Of a stretch of 14,516 bases of DNA, positions 9,620-14,429 are shown in pieces. The number at the start of each line of letters is the position of its first letter. The stretch's first letter is position 1. The stretch is from RUG11462 sp036308645 (GTDB lineage Bacteria > Bacillota > Clostridia > Oscillospirales > Acutalibacteraceae). The translations under genes were made by a program, and so were the position numbers. Below the pieces are notes generated by a model that saw only the letters and a program-made list of their open reading frames with translations, was not told the origin of the DNA and ran no database searches. The stretch lies in the NCBI GenBank assembly GCA_036308645.1, contig JAXJVH010000041.1, positions 1-14,516 of the forward strand, given 5' to 3'.

Positions 9620-9678
9620 ATTTAGCAATAAACACATCGTTTGAATTTAAAATTCAAGCAATCTGTTCACTGCTAAAT
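9620..9678 (-). promoter_or_regulatory. Long imperfect stem-loop in the pnp 5' leader
   Basis: An outer 8-bp stem ATTTAGCA (9620-9627) / TGCTAAAT (9671-9678) encloses a weaker middle (AACA 9631-9634 with TGTT 9664-9667) and a palindromic tip TTGAAT-TTAAA-ATTCAA within 9641-9657. It lies wholly in the transcribed leader, about 50 nt upstream of the ribosome binding site. In E. coli a pnp leader hairpin cut by RNase III mediates autoregulation; a parallel role here is inference. Confidence 0.55.
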
Positions 9679-9736
9679 TCAAAGAAAAATACCTGTAAAT
9701 TTTTATAAAAACCAACCCGAAAAATCACCTTGCAAA

Positions 9737-9765
9737 TTTATATCGGGCGGATTTTAACCTGTCTA
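9737..9765 (-). promoter_or_regulatory. Promoter of pnp
   Basis: On the minus strand TAGACA (9760-9765) and TATAAA (9737-9742) are separated by exactly 17 nt; each matches consensus at five of six positions. The -35 box abuts the U-tract of the rpsO terminator. A start near 9730 would give a leader of about 165 nt; the 9567-9736 region holds no gene. Confidence 0.6.
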
Positions 9766-9804
9766 AAAAAACACCAAAAGCAGGAGGGGGAACCCCACCT
9801 GCTT
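9765..9804 (-). terminator. Terminator after rpsO
   Basis: On the minus strand a stem of AAGCAGG pairing with CCTGCTT (9798-9804 with 9778-9784), continued inside by GGGG/CCCC after an A-A mismatch, is followed by an interrupted T-tract (TTTTGGTGTTTTTTT). It starts 12 nt after the rpsO stop. Given the interrupted tract, some readthrough into pnp is plausible. Confidence 0.75.
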
Positions 9805-9816
9805 AAAGCAAATAAC

Positions 9817-10080
9817 TTATTTACGGATACCGAGTCTTTTAATGATTGATCTGTATCTTTCGATGTCGCACTTCTGCAAGTAAGCAAGAAGGTTTCTTCT
9901 GTGACCTACCATTTTAAGAAGACCTCTTCTTGAATGATGGTCTTTTTGATGAACTTTCAAGTGCTCTGTGAGTTCGTTAATTCTGTAAGTTAATACGGCA
10001 ATCTGAACTTCCGGAGAACCTGTGTCGCCCTCGTGAGCGGCATACTCTTTAATAATTTCCTGTTTTTTCTCTTGAGTCAT
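9817..10080 (-). CDS. rpsO: 30S ribosomal protein S15
   Basis: S15 is a primary 16S rRNA-binding protein that organises the central domain and contributes to bridge B4. The 87-residue product is essentially family length and carries the conserved HEGDTGSPEVQIAVLT segment, the RINELTEHLKVHQKDHHSRR helices and the C-terminal RRNLLAYLQKCDIERY...LGIRK. The ATG (10078-10080) is preceded by AAGGTGAGG (10091-10099), a ribosome binding site that can be masked by an upstream complementary element in the leader. It has its own promoter and terminator and is followed by pnp, the widespread rpsO-pnp order. Confidence 0.98.
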   Translation of the reverse strand: MTQEKKQEIIKEYAAHEGDTGSPEVQIAVLTYRINELTEHLKVHQKDHHSRRGLLKMVGHRRNLLAYLQKCDIERYRSIIKRLGIRK

Positions 10081-10090
10081 TTTTTAAATA

Positions 10091-10142
10091 CCTCACCTTA
10101 TTATATTTTTTCGAGTATCCGAGAAAAAGGTCACAAGGTGAA
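10091..10142 (-). promoter_or_regulatory. rpsO: rpsO leader anti-Shine-Dalgarno switch (candidate S15 autoregulatory element)
   Basis: In the leader transcript TCACCTT (10135-10141) is fully complementary to AAGGTGA (10093-10099) of the rpsO ribosome binding site, and a G-U pair can be added at each end. The same TCAC can instead form a local hairpin TCAC-CTT-GTGA (10131-10141). The two structures exclude one another, so translation could be switched. S15 is known to repress its own mRNA through unrelated leader structures in several phyla; that this one does so is inference. Confidence 0.5.
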
Positions 10143-10175
10143 CGACGCCTGTTTCCCAGATATTCGTACCGATAT

Positions 10176-10204
10176 ATATTACCATAAAATCTGCCGTTTG
10201 TAAA
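10176..10204 (-). promoter_or_regulatory. Promoter of rpsO
   Basis: On the minus strand TTTACA (10199-10204) and TAATAT (10176-10181) are spaced by exactly 17 nt. The start would be near 10169, giving a leader of about 90 nt. The remaining bases up to the XRE stop (10205-10292) are AT-rich with no recognisable gene. Confidence 0.65.
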
Positions 10205-10292
10205 GAGTTTTTTCTCAAAAATTCTTACCTACAATATTTTGTGAAAAACCGTAATATTTTATACAATTTATTGAGCATATTTTGTAAAATGA

Positions 10293-10625
10293 TTATTTAT
10301 TCTTATTATAATTATCAATTATCAGCCGTATGCTTTCTTTCTCATCTTTATAAAGTTTTCTGTAACCGCCGATAATTTTCGCCTCATCATCGTTTAAATC
10401 AAAGTTTTTAACATTTTCAATCATTCGGTTGATATCTGTATTTCCGATTAAGTAATCAACGGAAGTGTCAAAAAATCTTGCAAGTTGAATAAGAGTTGCA
10501 ATATCCGGCTCAATGTTATGATTTTCATATTTGTTTACAGATTGTTGGCTTATACCGATAACATCTGCAAGTTGTTGCTGACTTATGCCTTTTTCATTTC
10601 GCAATTTTTTAAGATTTTTCACCAT
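10293..10625 (-). CDS. XRE-family helix-turn-helix transcriptional regulator
   Basis: A 110-residue protein whose first two-thirds is a Cro/C1-type HTH domain: LKKLRNEKGISQQQLADVIG followed by the recognition helix region ISQQSVNKYENH and TLIQLARFFDTSVDYLIGN (about residues 5-65). The C-terminal third is charged and helical (FDLNDDEAKIIGGYRKLYKDEKESIRLIID), probably for dimerisation. The frame is open to an earlier ATG at 10676, but the one at 10623-10625 follows AGAGGTGG and begins exactly at the domain, so it is preferred. It is transcribed divergently from the secreted-protein gene, and two similar operator-like sites lie in the shared gap. It probably represses itself and perhaps its neighbour. 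Small XRE proteins like this may be chromosomal or of phage origin; no phage genes are nearby. Confidence 0.88.
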   Translation of the reverse strand: MVKNLKKLRNEKGISQQQLADVIGISQQSVNKYENHNIEPDIATLIQLARFFDTSVDYLIGNTDINRMIENVKNFDLNDDEAKIIGGYRKLYKDEKESIRLIIDNYNKNK

Positions 10626-10648
10626 AATACCACCTCTGTAATTATGGT

Positions 10649-10665
10649 AACAACTTTTATTAGTT
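10649..10665. promoter_or_regulatory. Operator-like site 1, at the XRE gene start region
   Basis: AACAACTTTTATTAGTT matches the reverse complement of site 2 (10695-10711) at 14 of 17 positions. It lies between the -10 box of the candidate XRE promoter and the XRE ribosome binding site, where a bound repressor would block transcription start. Confidence 0.5.
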
Positions 10666-10667
10666 AA

Positions 10668-10696
10668 ATAAAACACCTAAAATTAGTCATTGACAA
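10668..10696 (-). promoter_or_regulatory. Candidate promoter of the XRE gene
   Basis: On the minus strand TTGTCA (10691-10696) and TTTTAT (10668-10673) are 17 nt apart. The -35 box overlaps the -35 box of the divergent promoter, so the two promoters would compete for polymerase. The -10 is a weak match (four of six). Confidence 0.4.
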
Positions 10697-10718
10697 CAAC
10701 CAAAAGTTGTTATATAAT
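10690..10718 (+). promoter_or_regulatory. Promoter of the secreted PPC/FnIII-like protein gene
   Basis: TTGACA (10690-10695), a 17-nt spacer and TATAAT (10713-10718) are perfect consensus. Almost the whole spacer is occupied by operator-like site 2, so this strong promoter is probably kept under repression. Confidence 0.8.
10695..10711. promoter_or_regulatory. Operator-like site 2, in the promoter spacer
   Basis: A perfect inverted repeat AACAAC-CAAAA-GTTGTT, 17 bp, fills the space between -35 and -10. Dyad symmetry and size suit an XRE dimer, and a near copy lies at 10649-10665 beside the XRE gene. Confidence 0.6.
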
Positions 10719-10721
10719 ATT

Positions 10722-10739
10722 ATATGCAAAATATGCAAA
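10722..10739 (+). repeat. Tandem 9-bp direct repeat near the transcription start
   Basis: ATATGCAAA occurs twice head to tail with no gap, just downstream of the -10 box, at or near +1 of the secreted-protein gene. It could be an additional regulator half-site pair or chance in AT-rich DNA. Confidence 0.5.
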
Positions 10740-10768
10740 TTTATTATTAATTTTAGGAGGAAACTCAA

Positions 10769-11452
10769 ATGAAAAGAACGATATCAATTTTATTAAGCGT
10801 TATTATGCTTATGAGTATAATAGCAACATCAACAGTATCTGTTTCGGCAGATATTAATTTGAATAATTATAAGTCTTACAGTATTAATTCGAGCGTATCA
10901 TCGGCAATAGCCGAAAACAGTGACGGTGACGTTTATAAATTTACATTAGGCAGTTCCGGTAAATTAAATTTGGATTTTACCGGATATTTAGAATGGATAT
11001 ATATAAATATTTATGACGTAAACGGCAATCAATTATATTGGTCTAATCCTCGTTGGAATTACAATACTAAAAAAGTAACAATTTCCGAATATGTTACATT
11101 AAAAAGCGGTACATACTATTTATCAATTGCAAAAGACGGTGAACGAACAGGCAATTATAATTTTAAATTAAGTTATACTGTTTCAAAACCCGGTACGCCG
11201 TCGGTATCAATCAGCAAAGGTAAATGTACGTTTAAATGGGCAAAGGCTTCCGGAGTCAGCGGATATCAGTTAGAAGTTTCATCTTACAGCAATTTTAAAA
11301 AGATTTCTGTTAGAAAAACTCAAAGCAGCAGCAAATATACCAAAACTTTATCAAGAAAAAAGAAATACTATGTGCGTGTAAGAAGTTATAAAAAAATCGG
11401 TTCTTCGACTTATTACAGCGGTTGGGCAACAAAGAGTTTTAAAACAAAATAA
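10769..11452 (+). CDS. Secreted protein with PPC-like and FnIII-like domains
   Basis: A 227-residue exported protein. Residues 1-27 form a Sec signal peptide (KR, hydrophobic core LLSVIMLMSIIA, cleavage expected after SVSA). Residues about 40-140 resemble a bacterial pre-peptidase C-terminal (PPC) beta-sandwich: DVYKFTLGSSGKLNLDF and LKSGTYYLSIAKDG...GNYNFKLSY. Residues about 143-227 resemble a fibronectin type III module (GVSGYQLEVSS, KKYYVRVRSYK, YSGWATKSFKTK). No catalytic domain is seen and there is no LPXTG or other anchor; the C-terminus is lysine- and serine-rich, so it may bind wall polymers or an extracellular partner. AGGAGG at 10755-10760 fixes the start. It is divergent from an XRE gene and probably controlled by it. 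Function unknown. Confidence 0.85.
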   Translation: MKRTISILLSVIMLMSIIATSTVSVSADINLNNYKSYSINSSVSSAIAENSDGDVYKFTLGSSGKLNLDFTGYLEWIYINIYDVNGNQLYWSNPRWNYNTKKVTISEYVTLKSGTYYLSIAKDGERTGNYNFKLSYTVSKPGTPSVSISKGKCTFKWAKASGVSGYQLEVSSYSNFKKISVRKTQSSSKYTKTLSRKKKYYVRVRSYKKIGSSTYYSGWATKSFKTK

Positions 11453-11463
11453 CAGATAAAAGT

Positions 11464-11493
11464 AAAACAGGCTCATTTTTTTGAGTCTGTTTT
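11464..11493 (+). terminator. Terminator after the secreted-protein gene
   Basis: AAAACAGGCTCA (11464-11475) pairs with TGAGTCTGTTTT (11482-11493) with a single G-U pair and a six-T loop. The trailing T-run is short (TTTTGCTTTGC). It starts 12 nt after the stop codon. Confidence 0.75.
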
Positions 11494-11515
11494 GCTTTGC
11501 TAATAATCTTTCCTT

Positions 11516-11595
11516 GTGCCATTACGAGTAAGACGCAAGAATCTTTTTGAAATTTTTATATAAGATTCTTCGACTTCGTGCTAACGAGGACGGCT
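11516..11595. repeat. Degraded long palindromic element
   Basis: The centre is a perfect 9-bp inverted repeat AAGAATCTT (11537-11545) / AAGATTCTT (11562-11570). The outer arms (TGCCATTACGAG... and ...CTAACGAGGACGGC) are also partly complementary, giving an imperfect palindrome of about 80 bp, REP-like in form. A second short palindrome, TCCTC-GA-GAGGA, follows at 11634-11646. No gene is convincing between 11494 and 11751. Confidence 0.5.
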
Positions 11596-11682
11596 TTTGT
11601 TACAACAAAAAACGGTAGGAAGAAACAATGCCTTCTCCTCGAGAGGAAGCCGAAGTTATCGACTATAATTATATATGGTGGA

Positions 11683-11711
11683 TTGACTTTTTTTAATGTT
11701 TATGATATTAT
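11683..11711 (+). promoter_or_regulatory. Promoter of the leader ORF and CNNM/CBS gene
   Basis: TTGACT (11683-11688), 17 nt, then TATTAT (11706-11711): one mismatch in each box. The transcript would start near 11718, about 34 nt before the leader ORF. A TATAAT at 11716-11721 is an alternative -10 without a well-placed -35. Confidence 0.65.
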
Positions 11712-11751
11712 TCATTATAATATATATCTTAATTTTGGAGGAATTTTTACT

Positions 11752-11805
11752 ATGGACGACAGCGGACCTGCGGATTGTCTTAAATTTGTCGGAGGTAATG
11801 AATAA
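11752..11805 (+). CDS. 17-residue leader peptide ORF coupled to the CNNM/CBS gene
   Basis: An ATG with GGAGG at 11737-11741 opens a short frame, MDDSGPADCLKFVGGNE, whose TAA overlaps the ATG of the next gene (TAATG). The next gene's own ribosome binding site, GGAGGT (11791-11796), lies inside this ORF, so a ribosome translating it passes over that site and may re-start. The N-terminus is acidic with a proline, a composition known to destabilise translating ribosomes at low magnesium in the E. coli MgtL leader; a like role here is speculative. It could also be a relic of a longer N-terminus of the CNNM/CBS protein. Confidence 0.55.
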   Translation: MDDSGPADCLKFVGGNE

Positions 11806-13136
11806 TGCTTCTGACATTACAAATTTTATTTATTGTTTTAATTTTACTCGGATATACTCTGCTTAATGCGTTCTCGATTGCACTCGGTCAATTGAGCGAG
11901 TCGGAAACGGAAGAAGCCGCCGAGAACGGCGACAAGCATGCTAAAAAACTGTTAAAATATATCGAGAATGAAAACGGCGAACTCGACCGAGTTAATTCTT
12001 TAAAATTCTTCTGCGCTCTAATGCTTTCAGGCTTTGCGGTGCTTATGTTCTGCAAAGAAATGCGTGAATTTCTTTTTGAATTGTTTTCGGCAAAAACTTA
12101 TTTTTCGCAGTTGCTGCTGAATTTTTTAGGCGGACTTATTATAATATGTATAACTGCGCTGCTTATATTTGTGTTCGGAGAGGTTTTTGCACGTGTTTCG
12201 GGACTTAAACGTCCGAAAAATACTGCTAAAGGATTGCTTTCGGTAATCGGTTTTATGACGGCGGTTATTATGCCGATTTCGGCGGTGCTTGAGTATTTTT
12301 GGCAAAAGATTTCTAAAATTTTCGGCACAAATCCCGATTTTGACGAAGAAGTAACCGAGGAAAATATTTTGCAGTTGGTTGACGACGCCGAAGAATACGG
12401 CGTTCTTGAAGAAAGCCAAAAAGAAATTATCAATAATTTATTCCAGTTTGACGATATTACCGTTAACGACGTTATGAATCACCGCACCGATATTGTGGCG
12501 ATTGAAATCAGCGAAAAACTTGACGAGGTGTTAAAGGTCGCAACCGAGGAAGGCTTTTCAAGAATTCCTGTTTATGACAGCGACCTTGATAATATTGTCG
12601 GAATTATTTATGTTAAAGACTTGCTTAAATATGTAGGCAGAAAACTGCCGGAGCGTATCACTATTCGTTCAATTATGCGTGAAGCGTATCACGTTCCGCA
12701 GACAAAACGCTGTTCGGAACTTTTTAAAGAGTTTACCGAAAAGCGTATTCAGATGGCGGTTGTTATAGATGAATACGGCGGTACTGCCGGAATTGTTACG
12801 CTTGAAGATTTGATTGAAGAGATTTTGGGCAATATACAGGATGAATATGACGACGAGGAAGAAGAAATCAGCGTTGTCAATGAAACAACCTTTAAAATAG
12901 ACGGAACTTGCGATATTGAAGAGGTTGAAGATATGCTCGGAATATCTTTTCCTAAGGGCGATTACGATACCTTGGGAGGATTTATGCTTTATTCTTTGGG
13001 CAGAATTCCGAAAGACGGCGAGAAACCCGTTATAGAGGAAAAAGGTTACCGTTTTACCGCTTTATCGGTAAGCGACCGCAGAATTGAAAGCGTAAAAGCC
13101 GAAAAAATCCTCGAAGAAGATACAGACGAGGATTAA
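11805..13136 (+). CDS. CNNM (DUF21) / CBS-pair / CorC_HlyC domain membrane protein, putative magnesium or cobalt efflux family
   Basis: A 443-residue protein of the hemolysin-C/CorC/MpfA family. An N-terminal CNNM membrane domain (about 1-170, three to four hydrophobic segments) is followed by a tandem CBS pair (about 220-345; GFSRIPVYDSDLDNIVGI and MAVVIDEYGGTAGIVTLEDL are hallmarks), then a CorC_HlyC domain (about 360-435, YDTLGGFMLYSLGRIPKDG). Family members export Mg2+, with the CBS pair sensing nucleotide or Mg2+. The membrane domain is unusual: after LLNAF the common FSxxE segment is missing (SIALGQLSE instead), no Asn is evident in the second helix, and the third-helix GExxPK reads GEVFARVSG. 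Ion transport may therefore be altered or lost. Translation is probably coupled to a 17-codon upstream ORF by a TAATG overlap. Confidence 0.9.
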   Translation: MLLTLQILFIVLILLGYTLLNAFSIALGQLSESETEEAAENGDKHAKKLLKYIENENGELDRVNSLKFFCALMLSGFAVLMFCKEMREFLFELFSAKTYFSQLLLNFLGGLIIICITALLIFVFGEVFARVSGLKRPKNTAKGLLSVIGFMTAVIMPISAVLEYFWQKISKIFGTNPDFDEEVTEENILQLVDDAEEYGVLEESQKEIINNLFQFDDITVNDVMNHRTDIVAIEISEKLDEVLKVATEEGFSRIPVYDSDLDNIVGIIYVKDLLKYVGRKLPERITIRSIMREAYHVPQTKRCSELFKEFTEKRIQMAVVIDEYGGTAGIVTLEDLIEEILGNIQDEYDDEEEEISVVNETTFKIDGTCDIEEVEDMLGISFPKGDYDTLGGFMLYSLGRIPKDGEKPVIEEKGYRFTALSVSDRRIESVKAEKILEEDTDED

Positions 13137-13149
13137 GGGGATTGCAAAG

Positions 13150-13171
13150 GGCGGTTTGTGTGCAAACTGCC
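13150..13171 (+). other. 9-bp hairpin after the CNNM/CBS gene
   Basis: GGCGGTTTG-TGTG-CAAACTGCC, with one G-U pair, starts 14 nt past the stop codon. No T-run follows, so it is not a standard terminator; it may protect the 3' end or belong to the adjoining repeat. Confidence 0.5.
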
Positions 13172-13188
13172 ATACGAATGTAGCGACT

Positions 13189-13237
13189 ATCCCTCATCCG
13201 TCACTTTGTGACACCTTCCCTTAAAGGCGAAGGCTTT
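13189..13237 (+). repeat. Third copy of the double-hairpin repeat family
   Basis: It has the same layout as the repeats beside the DUF559 gene: CCCTC, hairpin GTCAC-TTT-GTGAC (13200-13212), then CCTTCCC...GG-C-GAAGG (13214-13233) and GCTTTT. Sequence differs but the structure is kept. It ends about 14 nt before the -10 of queT. Confidence 0.6.
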
Positions 13238-13250
13238 TGGGAAATTGATT

Positions 13251-13256
13251 TATAAT
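13251..13256 (+). promoter_or_regulatory. Likely -10 box of queT
   Basis: A perfect TATAAT precedes GGGCAAAA (13261), where the structured leader begins, so the transcript probably starts within that GGG. The expected -35 position falls in the double-hairpin repeat and does not match consensus, as if the repeat had replaced it. Confidence 0.5.
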
Positions 13257-13260
13257 GTAA

Positions 13261-13382
13261 GGGCAAAAAACTATAAAACTATATTAATGCTTTTAATGAT
13301 TGTTTTGCCTGTCGGTGCTACCGACTGATGGTGAATAAAAGTCAGTCGCAGAAAACCCTGACTTTAAATAAAACAAGGAGGA
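13261..13382 (+). ncRNA. Structured queT leader, candidate preQ1 riboswitch (class III-like)
   Basis: The leader can form GGCAAAA (13262-13268) / TTTTGCC (13303-13309), GTCGGT-GCT-ACCGAC (13311-13325) and an 8-bp hairpin AAAGTCAG (13338-13345) / CTGACTTT (13358-13365) with loop TCGCAGAAAACC. Alternatives exclude these: TTGTTTT (13300-13306) can pair with AAAACAA (13370-13376), directly next to the AAGGAGG ribosome binding site, and GACTGA (13323-13328) with TCAGTC (13342-13347). A pseudoknot touching the ribosome binding site suits translational control. The TCGCAG loop and AAAACAAGGAGG tail agree with my memory of preQ1-III RNAs, which precede queT in related gut Clostridia, but I could not check an alignment. 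The queT context makes a queuosine-precursor sensor likely; the exact class is less certain. Confidence 0.6.
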
Positions 13383-13390
13383 TTTGTTAT

Positions 13391-13915
13391 ATGAACAGAT
13401 CAAAAACAAATTTTATTGTAAAAGGCGCACTTATCGGCGCTCTTTACGCAGTGCTTACAATAGCGCTCGGACCGATTTCTTTCGGAAATTTAGGCGTTGA
13501 ATTCCGAATTTCCGAAGCACTCACAATTTTGCCGATTTTCACATTCTCGGCAGTTCCCGGACTTTTTTGCGGTTGTATAATTGCAAATTTGGTTGGAATG
13601 CTTTATTCGGGACTTGGAATGGCAGACGTGGTTTTCGGCTCGCTTGCAACGCTTGTTGCGGCAATTCTTTCTTACGGTTTAAGAAAGATAACGATAAAAG
13701 GTTTTCCTTTTCTTTCGTTTTTACCGCCGGTGCTGGCTAATGCAATAATTGTCGGCTTGGAATTGAAAATTATTCTTCCCGATGTGTTCCCGTCGTTTTT
13801 CTTTGCATTCGGCATTGTCGGATTAGGCGAACTCGGCGCAGTGTTTGTGCTGGGAATACCGCTTTATGTAATTATAAAGAAAACTCCGTTTTTCAAAGAG
13901 TATTTGATAGATTAG
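13391..13915 (+). CDS. queT: QueT-family transporter for queuosine precursors
   Basis: A 174-residue membrane protein of the QueT family (DUF988), the substrate-binding S component of an ECF-type importer for a queuosine precursor such as preQ1 or queuine. Typical features are KGALIGALYAVLTIALGPIS at the N-terminus, the FRISEALTILPIF stretch, GLFCGCIIANLVG, and further hydrophobic helices to about residue 165, five or six in all. The frame is open upstream to 13328, but the ATG at 13391 has AAGGAGG at a good distance and begins the conserved domain. The energising EcfA/EcfT proteins are not in the window and are usually encoded elsewhere. A structured leader, probably a preQ1 riboswitch, lies directly upstream. 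Confidence 0.92.
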   Translation: MNRSKTNFIVKGALIGALYAVLTIALGPISFGNLGVEFRISEALTILPIFTFSAVPGLFCGCIIANLVGMLYSGLGMADVVFGSLATLVAAILSYGLRKITIKGFPFLSFLPPVLANAIIVGLELKIILPDVFPSFFFAFGIVGLGELGAVFVLGIPLYVIIKKTPFFKEYLID

Positions 13916-13934
13916 AAAAGCACTATTGCCAGTT

Positions 13935-13965
13935 TTAACGCCCGTACAAAAAATACGGGCGTTAA
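13935..13965. terminator. Bidirectional terminator between queT and the 58-residue minus-strand gene
   Basis: A perfect 12-bp stem TTAACGCCCGTA (13935-13946) / TACGGGCGTTAA (13954-13965) with loop CAAAAAA lies between two convergent stop codons (13915 and 13981). T-runs are short on both sides, so it is a moderate terminator each way. Confidence 0.75.
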
Positions 13966-13980
13966 TTATATAGTGAATAT

Positions 13981-14157
13981 CTATTTCAGCATACACGAAA
14001 TGTTGTCCATAAAGTCTGAAGCGGTCTTTACGGCATTGCTTATTTTCCTTTTTGCACTTTTGCCGCTTTTCATTGTGCTGACGGCAGCCGCCGTCATAAC
14101 GCCGATCGCCGCACCCGTGCCTACTCCTTTTAAAAAACTTGTTAGTGGCTTTTGCAT
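13981..14157 (-). CDS. Small glycine/alanine-rich protein with a membrane-like segment, YtxH-like
   Basis: A 58-residue minus-strand gene. ATG at 14155-14157 is preceded by AAGGAAG seven nt upstream, and the frame ends in TAG at 13981-13983, just before a shared terminator. It has a short polar start (MQKPLTSFLKG), a glycine/alanine-rich hydrophobic stretch (VGTGAAIGVMTAAAV, about residues 12-26), a basic patch (KSGKSAKRK) and a C-terminal amphipathic helix (NAVKTASDFMDNISCMLK). This is the layout of small YtxH-type proteins of Firmicutes, which have one membrane helix and a basic tail; function is unknown. It is preferred over the overlapping plus-strand frame, which lacks a ribosome binding site. 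No clear promoter is seen. Confidence 0.65.
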   Translation of the reverse strand: MQKPLTSFLKGVGTGAAIGVMTAAAVSTMKSGKSAKRKISNAVKTASDFMDNISCMLK

Positions 14158-14400
14158 GAATGTTCTTCCTTTCGGTATTGTTTTATAAAATTATTTTGTC
14201 AAAAAAATAATTAAAAATTCATTATAAATATGAAAGAAATTTTTGCTTTTAATAATGTAGTTATATATTATATTAAAATATATAATGAGAAAAAATATGA
14301 TAAATTGTGGTCGAAATAGACAAAAACTACAACATAAAGTGCGTAAAACCGTATAAAAGAAGCAAATCAAAAAAATTTTAAAAAAATACGAAAAAAATGC
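14158..14400 (+). other. AT-rich gap ending in A-tracts (UP-element-like)
   Basis: No gene is supported here. The last 35 bases before the rRNA-type promoter are phased A-tracts (AAAAAAATTTT, AAAAAAATACG, AAAAAAATGC), as in UP elements that bind the polymerase alpha subunit at rRNA promoters. Confidence 0.5.
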
Positions 14401-14429
14401 TTGACAAAGAGGAATGGATGTGGTATTAT
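14401..14429 (+). promoter_or_regulatory. Strong promoter, probably of an rRNA operon
   Basis: TTGACA (14401-14406), exactly 17 nt, then TATTAT (14424-14429), with A-tracts immediately upstream. Strength, upstream A-tracts and the downstream leader point to a ribosomal RNA operon running to the right. Confidence 0.75.

Noticed and set aside
11578..11751. Longer reading of the leader ORF starting in the repeat region
   Set aside because: It crosses the promoter at 11683-11711; only the ATG at 11752 has a ribosome binding site.
11640..11760. Mg2+-sensing M-box riboswitch before the CNNM/CBS gene
   Set aside because: The transcript before the leader ORF is only about 34 nt and AU-rich, far too short for that fold.
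13328..13390. Upstream queT start at 13328
   Set aside because: This stretch is the structured leader; the AAGGAGG-served ATG is at 13391 and the conserved domain begins there.
13973..14188. Plus-strand hydrophobic frame of 71 residues
   Set aside because: No ribosome binding site, overlaps the shared terminator region, and is antisense to a better-supported 58-residue minus-strand gene.
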